DNA of 64,000 nucleotides, from assembly GCA_004172935.1 (NCBI GenBank), contig SDZD01000011.1:62001-126000 (forward strand). Reading direction: 5' to 3'. A program made the translations under genes and the position numbers. Within the stretch, counting starts at the first letter, position 1; every line of letters starts with the position of its first letter. The notes under the pieces are model-generated. The model did no database searches, was not told where the DNA came from, and was given only the letters and a program-made list of their open reading frames with translations. The DNA comes from a bacterium (GTDB taxonomy: Bacteria; Armatimonadota; Abditibacteriia; Abditibacteriales; Abditibacteriaceae). Positions 32,825-41,829 of the stretch are shown one piece after another.

Positions 32825-33304
32825 TTATGATTTCAAACCACGCGCGTCTTTTTGTGGTTTGGTACCGGTTTCCATCTTCTTAACCGATTTAGAAGTCTCT
32901 CCCTCCTGATATTTGGAGGGGCATTTAGTGAGCACGTGTTCGGCTTTGAATACGCCGGGGGAGATATAGGTGCCATCGACCTGAACCGGGCCTCCCGCTC
33001 GAAAGGTATCTGGGAGCGCGTCGGTGTAGGAGACGGACACCGAAGACTTACCTTCTACAACTTTAAAGTGCGACTCGCGCACAACACCATCTTCGGTTTG
33101 GCGTGGCACAAACTTGACGGGAGTAGACCCGACAAAGCCAACAACGCGCAGGTGGCGTCCGACAAATGAATCGGTGGAGCCGTCCTTGGCGCGCAGATTC
33201 TGGACAGGCACGTTTTGCGTAGTGCCCGATTTCAGCGAGGACACCACCAGGAACCCGATAGCTGCAAGAATGGCCGCACCGCCCACGAGATAGCGAATTT
33301 GCAT
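32825..33304 (-). CDS. ccmE: Cytochrome c maturation heme chaperone CcmE, CxxxY variant
   Basis: 159 aa, N-terminal membrane anchor (LVGGAAILAAIGFLVVSSL) and an OB-fold with LRVVGFVGSTPVKFVP and VQVDGTYISPGVFKAEHVLTK. In E. coli CcmE the heme is held covalently by His in H-x-x-x-Y. Here the position reads CPSKY: Cys128 and Tyr132. A C-x-x-x-Y form has been described for archaeal and Desulfovibrio CcmE (system I*). First gene of the ccm operon. The C-terminus is Lys-rich. Confidence 0.9.
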   Translation of the reverse strand: MQIRYLVGGAAILAAIGFLVVSSLKSGTTQNVPVQNLRAKDGSTDSFVGRHLRVVGFVGSTPVKFVPRQTEDGVVRESHFKVVEGKSSVSVSYTDALPDTFRAGGPVQVDGTYISPGVFKAEHVLTKCPSKYQEGETSKSVKKMETGTKPQKDARGLKS

Positions 33305-33546
33305 GGAATTTGTTAGAGCCAGTTTAAATCGTTGAAACTCGCGTTAAAGCTAAAAAGTGGCAGGTCTCAGATGAGCCAGCGTTGTCAAAGCCCCAAAATA
33401 CGCGCTAAGAATGCAGTTCGCAATATCAGAGATATGAGCCATTGGCACATTGAGGAGTGTTCTTGCAGCTCGCGGCGCCGAAGTTGCAATTTTTACGGGG
33501 CGCGCAACGTGGATAAACTCGCGCGCGCTTTTAAAGCTGAACTTTT

Positions 33547-33936
33547 ATGGAAAACATTCCATCCTGGGTCGTTATCGCCGTTGGCATCGCCAACATCATT
33601 CAGATTTTCGCGGCGCTCGTCACTATTTTGCTGGGCCTGATCGTCGTTTTCATCCTGTTGCAGATTAAGAATCAGCTGACGCAAGACATCGTGCCAACTG
33701 TTGCCAAGACACTTCGCAACGTGGAAAAGATGTCGGACGACGCTGCGGCCACAACACACAACGTGACGGGCGCAGTGAACCGCGTCTCGAACCTCGTTGG
33801 CGCCGCTTCCACCCGTCTCGAATCGCCTCTGATTCGTGCCGTGGGTCTTGCTTCCGGTTTGCTGGCGGCAGGTCGCGCGGTACGCACGGGCAAAAAGACC
33901 GTCGTAGTCGAGAAAAAACGCAAGGGACTTTTTTAG
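33547..33936 (+). CDS. Small membrane protein with amphipathic tail (DUF948-like)
   Basis: 129 aa. One long N-terminal transmembrane segment (IIQIFAALVTILLGLIVVFI) is followed by a helical region VPTVAKTLRNVEKMSDDAAA with the heptad pattern of DUF948 proteins, and a Lys-rich end. It precedes, by 73 bp, a second small membrane protein gene at 34010, and the pair probably forms an operon. DUF948 proteins occur next to YtxH-like stress proteins in Firmicutes; here the same arrangement is seen. Precise role unknown. Confidence 0.65.
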   Translation: MENIPSWVVIAVGIANIIQIFAALVTILLGLIVVFILLQIKNQLTQDIVPTVAKTLRNVEKMSDDAAATTHNVTGAVNRVSNLVGAASTRLESPLIRAVGLASGLLAAGRAVRTGKKTVVVEKKRKGLF

Positions 33937-34009
33937 TGGCAGTCCCGAAGTGAGGGGAGTGGCAACAGCTACTCTCCATCGCTTTATACCCACCACTCAA
34001 CATTGAGCT

Positions 34010-34558
34010 ATGGCACAAATCATCGAAACGCCGGATAAAGTGATCGTCGTGACCGGCACACCGTTCTCATCGGGCGTGCGTCTGCTTGTCTTCGGCGCCG
34101 CACTGGGCGCAGGCGGCATGTATTATCTGCTGACCAAAAAGCAGCCCGAAAAGAAATTCAAGCCCGGTCGAGCGCTGGTGGTTAACCCCGTCAAGCGCAA
34201 AGGTCAGGCGGCGCTCGATGCAAGTCAGGCGCGATTGGAAGATGTGGGCGAAACAGTGTCGGGCGTAGCTGCCGATGTACATGATCGCGTCGAGGATGCG
34301 GGCGAAGCCATCGAAGAACGCGCCAAGAAGCTGTTCGAGCGTGTGAAAACACTCGCGGGAACAGCCAAAGATTTGGCGCAAACAACGGGCGAGACGCTGA
34401 AACCACGCATTCAAGAAGCCATCGAAGAAGGCAAAAAGACGGCTGCAGAAGTGCAGACCCGATTGAAGGACGATGTGAAAAAAGCGGGCGACCGCCCCGC
34501 TCTGGCCGAAGAGGATGGCGAACTGCCTTCAGCTTCGCCAGATAAACACGTCGAATAG
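34010..34558 (+). CDS. YtxH-like general stress/membrane protein
   Basis: 182 aa. A short N-terminal strand, one transmembrane segment (RLLVFGAALGAGGMYYLLTK) and a long charged amphipathic helix (LEDVGETVSGVAADVHDRVE, RAKKLFERVKTLAGTAKDLA) ending acidic. This matches the layout of YtxH/apolipoprotein-like proteins associated with envelope stress. Probably cotranscribed with the DUF948-like gene. Function inferred only. Confidence 0.65.
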   Translation: MAQIIETPDKVIVVTGTPFSSGVRLLVFGAALGAGGMYYLLTKKQPEKKFKPGRALVVNPVKRKGQAALDASQARLEDVGETVSGVAADVHDRVEDAGEAIEERAKKLFERVKTLAGTAKDLAQTTGETLKPRIQEAIEEGKKTAAEVQTRLKDDVKKAGDRPALAEEDGELPSASPDKHVE

Positions 34559-34567
34559 AGAACAAAT

Positions 34568-34604
34568 AAGAACGGCCCGCTCCAAATTGGAGCGGGCCGT
34601 TCTT
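34568..34604. terminator. Bidirectional terminator
   Basis: AAGAACGGCCCGCTCCAA and its complement form a near-perfect 37-bp palindrome between convergent genes, with A/T runs at the ends. Confidence 0.85.
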
Positions 34605-34649
34605 ATTTGAGCTGTTGGCTATTATCTGTTAGCTTTTAGCCCGCACAGG

Positions 34650-36110
34650 TCAGGCGCCTTTGATGGCACGAACTGGGAGAGTGAAGAGAAAGGTGGAGCC
34701 TTCGCCTAGTTTGGATTCGACCCAGATTTGCCCGCCGTGGGCTTCGACAGCCAATTTACAGAATGTGAGGCCGAGACCGGTGGACATTTTGCGTCCAGCT
34801 CTGCGGGTTTCGACCTGACCGAATTTGTCGAAGACCTTGTCCACATCTTCGGGTGGAATGCCTTCTCCGGTGTCGCGCACGAATAGTTCGGCTTGTTGGG
34901 AGTCGTTGGGGTTGAGACGAGCACCAACAGTGATGCGGCCTACTGTGGGCGTGAATTTAATGGCATTGCCGAGAAGGTTGATTAGAACACGGGTGATAAG
35001 TTCGGAATCGGCTTGAAGGAAGGGTACGTCAGGGGCAACCTCGATAGAAATGGGTGCGCCGCCGCCGTATTGAGAAAGCGACACGGTTTCGACCGCTTTT
35101 TGGATGACTTCCTCGGCGCGCATTTGCTCGGCGCGAATTTGCATTTGTCCAGCTTCCATTTTGGAAACGTCGAGGAGTTCGTTGACAAGCCCTAACAAGC
35201 GCTCTCCTGAACCGAGGCTCATGGAAACGATTTCTTCCTGGGTTTCGTCGAGCTTGCCCAACATGCCGTCTTTGAGCATTTCGAGCGGACCAATGAGGGT
35301 AGTCAAAGGGGTGCGCAAATCGTGGACGAGCATAGCAGTAAGCGAATCACGCATTTCTTCGGCGCGCTGCAACTTGCTGAGGGCTTCGGCGAGGCGGGCG
35401 CTTTGTAGTTCGACCTCACGCTTTCCTTCTTCAATTTCGGCTTTTTGGCGAGTGAGTTCATCGCGGCGCTCTTCGAGTTCAATGTTCTGCTTCGTTGAGC
35501 GCAGGAACAGGCCTCCCGCGCCACCAATGAGCAGAAGATTGGCGAGGGTCGCAACCAAGAAACTGGTATTGGCGACTATCGCGGATTGGGCAGATTCGCG
35601 GTGGCGCTCTTTGAGCAAACGCATCTCTTCGGCGCTCATGGTGCCGAGGATGGTACGCACGACATCCATCTCGCGTTTACCTTCGCCTTGGCCGACAAGG
35701 GCGGCGGCGGCTTCTAAGCCGCTTTTATCGCGGGTTTCGATAACCACTTTGGCGAGATTGAGGCGCTTGCGGATAGCGACTTCCAATGTCCCTGCGCGCC
35801 TGTGTTGCACGGGGTTGTCTTGTACCAATGTATTAAGCGGTTCGAGGTGGTTTTCTAAGCGTTTCTGGGCAGCAAAATAGGGTTCCAAAAAAGGAGCGCG
35901 ACCAGTGAGCGCATAGCCACGCGAGCCAGTCTCGGCGTCTTTAACCAGCGAGGCGACGCGCTCTAATTCGAATAGGACTTCGTTGGTATGCGAAACCATT
36001 GCCTCGTTATGAGAAAGGCGCTGAATATTGGTATAGGCAACGGTTCCATTAGCCACTGCCAGAGCAAGGGCGAGAAATAAAAGTAGTCGAAAGAGCATCA
36101 AACGATTCAC
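34650..36110 (-). CDS. Orphan sensor histidine kinase with CHASE3-like input domain
   Basis: 486 aa. Two transmembrane segments (residues 5-25 and about 182-203) frame a periplasmic all-helical CHASE3-type domain with the family motif VKDAETGSRGYALTGRAPFLEPY. A coiled-coil linker (residues 205-255) leads to the HisKA motif MLVHDLRTPL, His262, then N-box NLLGNAIKFTP, G1 DTGEGIPPEDVDKVFDKFGQ and G2 STGLGLTFCKLAVEAHGG of the ATPase. No response regulator gene is adjacent, so its partner is elsewhere. Confidence 0.93.
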   Translation of the reverse strand: MNRLMLFRLLLFLALALAVANGTVAYTNIQRLSHNEAMVSHTNEVLFELERVASLVKDAETGSRGYALTGRAPFLEPYFAAQKRLENHLEPLNTLVQDNPVQHRRAGTLEVAIRKRLNLAKVVIETRDKSGLEAAAALVGQGEGKREMDVVRTILGTMSAEEMRLLKERHRESAQSAIVANTSFLVATLANLLLIGGAGGLFLRSTKQNIELEERRDELTRQKAEIEEGKREVELQSARLAEALSKLQRAEEMRDSLTAMLVHDLRTPLTTLIGPLEMLKDGMLGKLDETQEEIVSMSLGSGERLLGLVNELLDVSKMEAGQMQIRAEQMRAEEVIQKAVETVSLSQYGGGAPISIEVAPDVPFLQADSELITRVLINLLGNAIKFTPTVGRITVGARLNPNDSQQAELFVRDTGEGIPPEDVDKVFDKFGQVETRRAGRKMSTGLGLTFCKLAVEAHGGQIWVESKLGEGSTFLFTLPVRAIKGA

Positions 36111-36224
36111 CGAACCTTTTAAAGCAATTTAAGCGCCTTGTTAGTAATTTCTACAACACGAATTAGAACACACCTTGTCGTGTATAAACGGAACTAAAAG
36201 CGCGTTGTACATTCTGAAGAAGGG

Positions 36225-38129
36225 ATGAATTTTTCGCGGCTAAGTTGGCTAATGGCGTTCGTTCTCGCTTTTGCAAGCGCGTTCGGCGGAATTGCCCATG
36301 CTCAGAACCCGGTGAAGTGGAATGCCGTGGTGAAAACGACGGATGCGCGCGCCGGAGAAGTGGCGACTGTTGAGCTATCGGCCAAGATCGATGGGAAGTG
36401 GCACATCTATGCGCCCAGCACTCCCGATGGCGGCCCGATTGCTACCACCGTCGAGATTACACCGGGAGCCAAGGCCACACTTGCCGGAAAAATTGATGAA
36501 CCGAAAGCCATCCAAAAGATGGACGAAGGCTTTGGCATCGAAACCAAAACCTACGAAAAAGCAGTAACGCTTGGAGTGCCAGTTAAATTGGCTGCCGATG
36601 CGAAAAATGCCATTAAGGGCGAATTCCGCGTGCGCTATCAGGCGTGCGAGGCGAAATTGTGCTTGCCTCCCAAAACCGTGAGCGTGCCCTTTGAAATCAA
36701 AGTGGCAGCGGGCGCGGCCCGTTCTGATCGTCAGAAGGTTGTTATGGCCTCGACTGGGAGCGATGCAACACCACCCGCAGCGGGCACGACCGACTCATCA
36801 GGCCCCATCAATATTCAGAAGGGCAATGGAAGCATTCTCGCTTTTATCGCGACGGCTTTTGGAGCCGGACTTGTCGCGTTGCTGACGCCCTGCGTGTTCC
36901 CGATGATTCCCATCACGGTTTCGCTTTTCACGCCCAAGAAAGGCGAGAAGAAATCGCTGGCTGGCCCCATCGTTTACTGCGCGGGCATCATCGGCACATT
37001 TACCTTCGTGGGTGTGTTGGTTTCGGTGGTGTTTGGCGCTGCCGGACTGAACTTATTCGCGGCCAACCCCTACGTCAACTTGGCGTTAGCGACTTTGTTC
37101 ATCGTTCTGTCGCTGAACCTTTTCGGCGCCTTTGAAATCATCGTTCCGTCCTCGGTGCTAACCCGCATTCAGCCCAAAGGCCGCTCCGGTTTGCTGGCGC
37201 CGTTTCTAATGGGTCTGGCCTTCACGCTGACCTCGTTCACCTGCACCGTGCCATTCGTCGGCACAACGCTGACTGCCGCTGCCACGCAGGGCGTGTGGTT
37301 ACCTGCTCTGGGCATGTTGGCCTTCTCGACGGCGTTCGCGTTACCGTTCTTCCTGTTGTCGTTGTTCCCCAGCGTGCTTTCCAAAATGCCACGCGCGGGC
37401 GAATGGCTGATTTCGGTGAAGGCTTTTATGGGCTTCCTCGAACTGGCCGCTGCTCTCAAGTTCTTGCAGACCGCCGACCAATCGCTGAAGTTGGGACTCA
37501 TCACCCGTCCAGTGTTCTTGGCTATCTGGTTCGTGCTGGCTGTCATCGCTGGCCTGTATCTGCTGCGCGTCATTCACCTGCCGAAAGATTCGCCCGACCA
37601 GAAGGTCGGCCCCATGCGTCGCGGCTTTGGCCTCGTGACTCTGGGAGTTGCGGCATGGCTGTTAACGGCGTTTAATGGCGGTTCGTTGTACGATTTGAAC
37701 GCCTACTTGCCACCGCGCGATTACGGCCAGAAATCGGAAGTCAAGTCGCAGTGGGTGAAGGACGATCTTGATGGCGCCCTTGCGCTTGCTAAGAGCCAGA
37801 ACAAGCCGTTGCTTATCAACTTCACGGGCAATGCTTGCACCAACTGCCGCCTGATGGAAAACGATGTGCTGCCTAACCCAGCTGTTACCAGCGAGTTGGG
37901 AGACTTCGTGGCTGTTGAACTCATCACCGATGGCAGCGACGCGAAATCGCGCAAATTCTCGGCGTTCCAACAGCAGAAGTTCGGCACCATCGCCATTCCG
38001 TTATATGCCGTTATCACGCCCGATGGAAAAATCAAGGGCCAGTTGGCCGGATTAGAGCGCGACCCCAGCAAGTTCGCCGACTTCTTGCGTCAGTCTCGTT
38101 CGCAAGTTCGCGTCGCACGCGCGAATTAA
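36225..38129 (+). CDS. dsbD: Thiol:disulfide interchange protein DsbD
   Basis: 634 aa, three-part reductant carrier that moves electrons from thioredoxin to the periplasm. A signal peptide (AFVLAFASAFGGIAHA) is followed by an N-terminal immunoglobulin-like domain with the Cys pair YQACEAKLCLPP. Eight transmembrane helices follow with ALLTPCVFPMIPITVSLF and LTSFTCTVPFVGTTL, the conserved cysteine-proline motifs of the CcdA-like part. The C-terminal thioredoxin-like domain carries INFTGNACTNCRLME (Cys538, Cys541). Supplies reductant for cytochrome c maturation, matching the nearby ccm genes, and for exported MsrA enzymes. Confidence 0.95.
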   Translation: MNFSRLSWLMAFVLAFASAFGGIAHAQNPVKWNAVVKTTDARAGEVATVELSAKIDGKWHIYAPSTPDGGPIATTVEITPGAKATLAGKIDEPKAIQKMDEGFGIETKTYEKAVTLGVPVKLAADAKNAIKGEFRVRYQACEAKLCLPPKTVSVPFEIKVAAGAARSDRQKVVMASTGSDATPPAAGTTDSSGPINIQKGNGSILAFIATAFGAGLVALLTPCVFPMIPITVSLFTPKKGEKKSLAGPIVYCAGIIGTFTFVGVLVSVVFGAAGLNLFAANPYVNLALATLFIVLSLNLFGAFEIIVPSSVLTRIQPKGRSGLLAPFLMGLAFTLTSFTCTVPFVGTTLTAAATQGVWLPALGMLAFSTAFALPFFLLSLFPSVLSKMPRAGEWLISVKAFMGFLELAAALKFLQTADQSLKLGLITRPVFLAIWFVLAVIAGLYLLRVIHLPKDSPDQKVGPMRRGFGLVTLGVAAWLLTAFNGGSLYDLNAYLPPRDYGQKSEVKSQWVKDDLDGALALAKSQNKPLLINFTGNACTNCRLMENDVLPNPAVTSELGDFVAVELITDGSDAKSRKFSAFQQQKFGTIAIPLYAVITPDGKIKGQLAGLERDPSKFADFLRQSRSQVRVARAN

Positions 38130-38147
38130 ATAAGAGGGTCTTTCCGC

Positions 38148-38174
38148 AGAAAGTAGGGGTAACCCCTACTTTCT
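38148..38174 (+). terminator. Terminator of dsbD
   Basis: AGAAAGTAGGGG/CCCCTACTTTCT, 12-bp stem with a TAA loop, followed by TTTATT. Confidence 0.85.
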
Positions 38175-38278
38175 TTTATTAGTGGTAGTTGATTTGCATT
38201 TAAGGGATTTCCATTGCATCTTCGGAGGCGAGACGTTTAACGCCACTGGAATTCTCAAGTGCATCTCAAGGAACCTCT

Positions 38279-38983
38279 ATGTCCAATCAATTGGAAGACG
38301 TCTCGCTTGCTGCAAGCGACAACGGCGTCAAATCTCCGGCGAGGCGTCAATTTTTTGCGCTTGCCACAGCCGTCGGAGGCGTAGCGCTCGCAGGCGCACT
38401 CTACAAACCCGCTCAAGCTGACATTGTCGCGTCGCTAGGCAAAATTTTCTACCTCGACCCCACTGTTCTCAACTTCGCCTTCGCCATCGAAGAACTTGAA
38501 GCTGATTTCTTTTCACGCTCTTTCCGTACAGCAGGCTTTCAACAGTTGAATGGCCCAGAGCGCGCTGCCTTCTCGCTATTCGCCAATCAGGACGAGAGCC
38601 ACAGAATGCTACTCGAATCGCTACGTGGCCCATTCAACGCCAAAGATGCGGGAACGTTCGAATCGCTTAATACCAGCGCCTCGCGTCGCCCACGCTTGTT
38701 CTACTACCCCCCACTCGGTTCGCGCGAAGAACTACTCAAAACCGCACTCGACATCAAAGAGAACGCGCTCTTCACCTACCACGGCGCCGTCGGCCTGGTG
38801 AAAAACAAAAAGCTTCTGGGAGTTGCCGCTTCAATTGCGGGCGTTGAGGGACGCCACGTGGCAGTGCTTCGCGACATGATGGGCCTTGATCCAGTTCCCG
38901 CCCCATTTGAAGGAGCCATTACAGCGGCACTTGCAGGTCGAAAATTCGCCGCTTACGGACTGAAGGGAGGAGCACCCCAATGA
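38279..38983 (+). CDS. Tat-exported ferritin-like protein 1
   Basis: 234 aa. A twin-arginine signal (SPARRQFFALATAVGGVALA) is followed by a four-helix ferritin-like domain: LNFAFAIEELEADFFSRSF (helix 1, Glu ligands), NQDESHRMLLESL (E-x-x-H), ENALFTYHGAV (E and H) and GVEGRHVAVLRDM (E-x-x-H). This is the Ferritin_2/DUF4439-like pattern of exported di-iron proteins; chemistry unknown. Overlaps the next gene by four bases (ATGA). First of four similar genes in a row. Confidence 0.82.
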   Translation: MSNQLEDVSLAASDNGVKSPARRQFFALATAVGGVALAGALYKPAQADIVASLGKIFYLDPTVLNFAFAIEELEADFFSRSFRTAGFQQLNGPERAAFSLFANQDESHRMLLESLRGPFNAKDAGTFESLNTSASRRPRLFYYPPLGSREELLKTALDIKENALFTYHGAVGLVKNKKLLGVAASIAGVEGRHVAVLRDMMGLDPVPAPFEGAITAALAGRKFAAYGLKGGAPQ

Positions 38984-39762
38984 AATCCGAAATCATCGTT
39001 CCTCAAACGGAAATCGTTACGCCCGAAGCATTGGCCGCCGAGCCAAAACACACAGGGCAGACAACGTGGGGCCGCCATGCGTCGGCAGTTCTGGGCGCTC
39101 TTGGCATCGCGAGTTTGTTGAAACCTGCCGCCGCCCAAGACACACCGATGCCACCAGCCCCTACCGCTGACCAAGCGACGCCGGGCAATTCAGCAGTTCC
39201 TTCGACATCATCGAATCCTAACAACCCCGCCGAAAGTATTCCTAAGGGAGCCAAAAGCGCTTCCCCCAGCGACATTGATATTTTGAATTTCGCATTGGGA
39301 TTAGAATATCTGGAAGCCGATTTCTATGCGCGTATCGTTTCTGCTCAGCAGACACGGGCCTACCTGAACGACAAAGAGTTCATGGCAGCGCAAAAACTGG
39401 CGGCGGATGAAGCGGCTCACGTGACGGCTATCACCGACCTCATCACACGTGCCAATGGGACTCCTGTGGCCAAACAGGCGTTCAACTTCCCAGCGGAGGC
39501 ATTTTTCTCTCGTTCAGCATTTCTACTGACGGCCAGAGACTTAGAAGAAACAGGCGTTGGCGCCTATTTGGGCGCTGCACCTAAAGTCGATGCAACGAAC
39601 GTGTTGAAATTTGCCGCCTCGGTGTATGGTATCGAATGCCGTCACGCAAGCCTTATTCGTAAATTGGCGGGAATGCCATTCGCACCGACTGAAACGGAAG
39701 TGCCACTTAGCATCGAAGAAGTGCAAAAGCGCGTTGCCCCTTTCATGGGTATGGCAATGTAA
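38980..39762 (+). CDS. Exported ferritin-like protein 2
   Basis: 260 aa. The N-terminal region lacks a twin-arginine motif (it reads TTWGRHASAVLGALGIASLL, with one Arg) but has the hydrophobic stretch and ALKPAAAQ-type cleavage site; it may ride with its Tat-exported neighbour. A long Pro/Asn-rich linker precedes the four-helix domain: ILNFALGLEYLEADFYARIV, ADEAAHVTAITDLI (E-x-x-H), RDLEETGVGAYLGA and YGIECRHASLIRKL (E-x-x-H). Translationally coupled to the first gene and ended by the terminator at 39791. Confidence 0.82.
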   Translation: MKSEIIVPQTEIVTPEALAAEPKHTGQTTWGRHASAVLGALGIASLLKPAAAQDTPMPPAPTADQATPGNSAVPSTSSNPNNPAESIPKGAKSASPSDIDILNFALGLEYLEADFYARIVSAQQTRAYLNDKEFMAAQKLAADEAAHVTAITDLITRANGTPVAKQAFNFPAEAFFSRSAFLLTARDLEETGVGAYLGAAPKVDATNVLKFAASVYGIECRHASLIRKLAGMPFAPTETEVPLSIEEVQKRVAPFMGMAM

Positions 39763-39790
39763 TTCGGTGATAGCTTCGGCTATTGAGATG

Positions 39791-39824
39791 CGAAAAGCTC
39801 CCAACGTTTGTTGGGAGCTTTTCG
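39791..39824. terminator. Terminator after ferritin-like protein 2
   Basis: CGAAAAGCTCCCAAC/GTTGGGAGCTTTTCG, 15-bp perfect stem with a 4-nt loop. It splits the quartet into two transcription units of two genes each. Confidence 0.85.
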
Positions 39825-40072
39825 CGTCTCTGGACTGGACGAATTTTTGTTATTTCATCATTACGGCCATCAGAATCTGAAATTTCGTTTTCATTAACGG
39901 CTCTGATTATTTCTGGACAGTTACTTTTCTTTAGTTGTTGACATCAAAATAGGCAAAAACGCCATCTTGCCTAAGAATTTTTCACGTCCGAAATGACGGT
40001 GAGTAATTGTACGGCATCTGTCGTGCAATTCCCTGTAAAATGTGGCTCTATCCGTTTGACGGGCCAAAATAC

Positions 40073-40699
40073 ATGAAAGAACGCGATTCACAACTTTCTT
40101 CGCGCCGTGCGTTTCTGGGCAGAGGCGCCCTTGCAGGAGGCGCGTTGGCAATCGGAACATTGGCACTTCCGGCTTTGCCAGCTCACGCACTGAGTTTTTC
40201 TGGTGGAGACGCGCAGTTACTCGCGTTTTTATTGGAAGTAGAGAAGCTGCAATGCGAGTACTTCAAAAACGCTTCGCTTAATAAAGCCTTGACGGAAACC
40301 GAAGCGAATATTTTCATCTTCATCGCCAGGCAAGAGACCGATCAAAAAAACTGGTGCAGACTGGCGCTTCGTAAATTCGCGGTTGACAACCACGGCCTTC
40401 CATCGACGATGTCGGGGGGATTAGAAGAGAAACACTATGGGTTTGATACGGTGGGTTCGCGCGATTCGGTTTTGCGTGAGGCAATTCGCCTCAAAAAAGC
40501 AAGCGCCTCAGCTTGGCTTAGCGCTGCTGGCGAAGCCGATGCAGGTGAAATCGTCTCAGCGTTCGCATCGTTGGGTGGTGTGCAAAATCGCCACCTGGCC
40601 GTGTTGAGCAACGCACTGGGCGAAACCACAATCCCTTCTCTTTCTGTGAGCGAGGCGCGGCGCGAACTCGCGCATTTTGGCTTTGACAGCCCAGTGTGA
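40073..40699 (+). CDS. Tat-exported ferritin-like protein 3
   Basis: 208 aa from ATG 40073; the frame is open to 40007 but the leader would bury the signal. Twin-arginine motif SSRRAFLGRG, hydrophobic LAGGALAIGTLALPALPAHA, then the four-helix region AQLLAFLLEVEKLQCEYFKN, IARQETDQKNWCR, and GGVQNRHLAVLSNALG. Two of the E-x-x-H motifs are altered (ARQETDQ, GGVQNRH), so the metal site may be incomplete. Confidence 0.78.
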   Translation: MKERDSQLSSRRAFLGRGALAGGALAIGTLALPALPAHALSFSGGDAQLLAFLLEVEKLQCEYFKNASLNKALTETEANIFIFIARQETDQKNWCRLALRKFAVDNHGLPSTMSGGLEEKHYGFDTVGSRDSVLREAIRLKKASASAWLSAAGEADAGEIVSAFASLGGVQNRHLAVLSNALGETTIPSLSVSEARRELAHFGFDSPV

Positions 40700-40701
40700 A
40701 T

Positions 40702-41301
40702 ATGAACATCAATCTATCAACTCGTCGCCAGATTCTAGGGATTGGCGTTGCATCGGTGGGCGCTCTGGCATTGACGCATGTGGCAAAAGCTCAAGATGCC
40801 ACAACTCAGGCCGCCCCTGCGGCTTCGGACGCCGAACTGCTGCGCATGTGTCTGCTTGTCGAGCAAGTTGGCGCCGCTTATTACTCGCAGGTACTTGCGT
40901 CTCAAAACACCCGCGCCTATTTGCCAACCGAATTGGCAACTGCCGCAGCTCAAATGCTGGAAACCAAGAACGCACATATCAGTACGATTGTAGGCGCTCT
41001 CGGCAATACGGCAGCAGGCACGCCAACTTTCAAATTCCCGTTTCAAGCCTTGGTATCAAGGAAAGCGATGCCGTGGCTGGGGCACCGGCTCGAAGAAATC
41101 GCCAATGGCGCCCATTTGACTGCGCTTGATACGCTGAGTAACCGCGCATTACGCCCCGCTGTCATTGGAATTATCGGAGCTAATTCGGCGAATGCAGGAA
41201 TCTTGCAACACGTATTAAGCGCTGAATTCGCGGACCATTTTTTCGAAATAAAACTCACGCCCGCCCAAGTCGAAATGTATATCAGCGCTTACCGCGCCTA
41301 A
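40702..41301 (+). CDS. Tat-exported ferritin-like protein 4
   Basis: 199 aa from ATG 40702, three bases after the stop of the previous gene (a GTG at 40696 would overlap it). Twin-arginine motif STRRQILGIG, hydrophobic ASVGALALTHVAKAQ, then a helical domain: ELLRMCLLVEQVGAAYYSQV, AQMLETKNAHISTIVG (E-x-x-x-A-H), and a C-terminal half with only weak ligand motifs (ANSANAGILQHVLSA). Iron ligands look largely lost in the last helix. Probably cotranscribed with protein 3. Confidence 0.75.
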   Translation: MNINLSTRRQILGIGVASVGALALTHVAKAQDATTQAAPAASDAELLRMCLLVEQVGAAYYSQVLASQNTRAYLPTELATAAAQMLETKNAHISTIVGALGNTAAGTPTFKFPFQALVSRKAMPWLGHRLEEIANGAHLTALDTLSNRALRPAVIGIIGANSANAGILQHVLSAEFADHFFEIKLTPAQVEMYISAYRA

Positions 41302-41302
41302 T

Positions 41303-41342
41303 AAAAAATCCCTCGCTTCAACCAAGAAGCGAGGGATTTTTT
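41303..41342. terminator. Bidirectional terminator
   Basis: AAAAAATCCCTCGCTTC and its complement, 17-bp stem with a short loop, between convergent genes. Confidence 0.9.
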
Positions 41343-41355
41343 GTATCGATTAATT

Positions 41356-41829
41356 TCACAGCGACGCACGAACTTGCATTTCTAACTCGACGAGCGAGCC
41401 TACAATTTCGACTTCGGGGCGTACCAGCGAGAGTTGAATCAATAAATCGGCCCGACGCGCGTAATCTGGGTGGGCACCGACGAAAATCGGCTTTTTGTGG
41501 CCCTGCTCGTCGCATCGGTTCGCCCACGCTCCCAATTCGTACAAGGTGATGGGGCATAGCGTTTCGGCGACAAACCAAAACGAAATCGCACTGGCGGCTT
41601 TCAAGTAACGATGCTCCCACTCGATTTGCTGGCGAAGTGCGTTCGGATCGTGCGCCGGGTAGTCATCGCGACGTGGATTGAACAGGGTTAGCTGCGTATC
41701 GGCCAATCGTTCGATAAATTCGCTCTGCCAGTCAGGAACTACAGCGCCAACGCCGATGCCGCCAGCTAAAAAAAGGCTGTTGCCCAGCAATTCGGTGGGC
41801 ACGGATTGGGGAGCGCGGAATAGCTTCAT
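41356..41829 (-). CDS. Nucleoside 2-deoxyribosyltransferase-like protein
   Basis: 157 aa from ATG 41829, which overlaps the pgl stop codon (ATGA); the frame is open to 41925 inside pgl. Seen: NSLFLAGGIGVGAVVPDWQS with the start of the fold, LTLFNPRRDDYPAHDPN, then ISFWFVAETLCPITLYELGA with the catalytic-type glutamate in YELG. This matches the nucleoside 2-deoxyribosyltransferase-like family (Nuc_deoxyri_tr2). The actual substrate is unknown. Last gene of the zwf-pgl group. Confidence 0.75.
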   Translation of the reverse strand: MKLFRAPQSVPTELLGNSLFLAGGIGVGAVVPDWQSEFIERLADTQLTLFNPRRDDYPAHDPNALRQQIEWEHRYLKAASAISFWFVAETLCPITLYELGAWANRCDEQGHKKPIFVGAHPDYARRADLLIQLSLVRPEVEIVGSLVELEMQVRASL

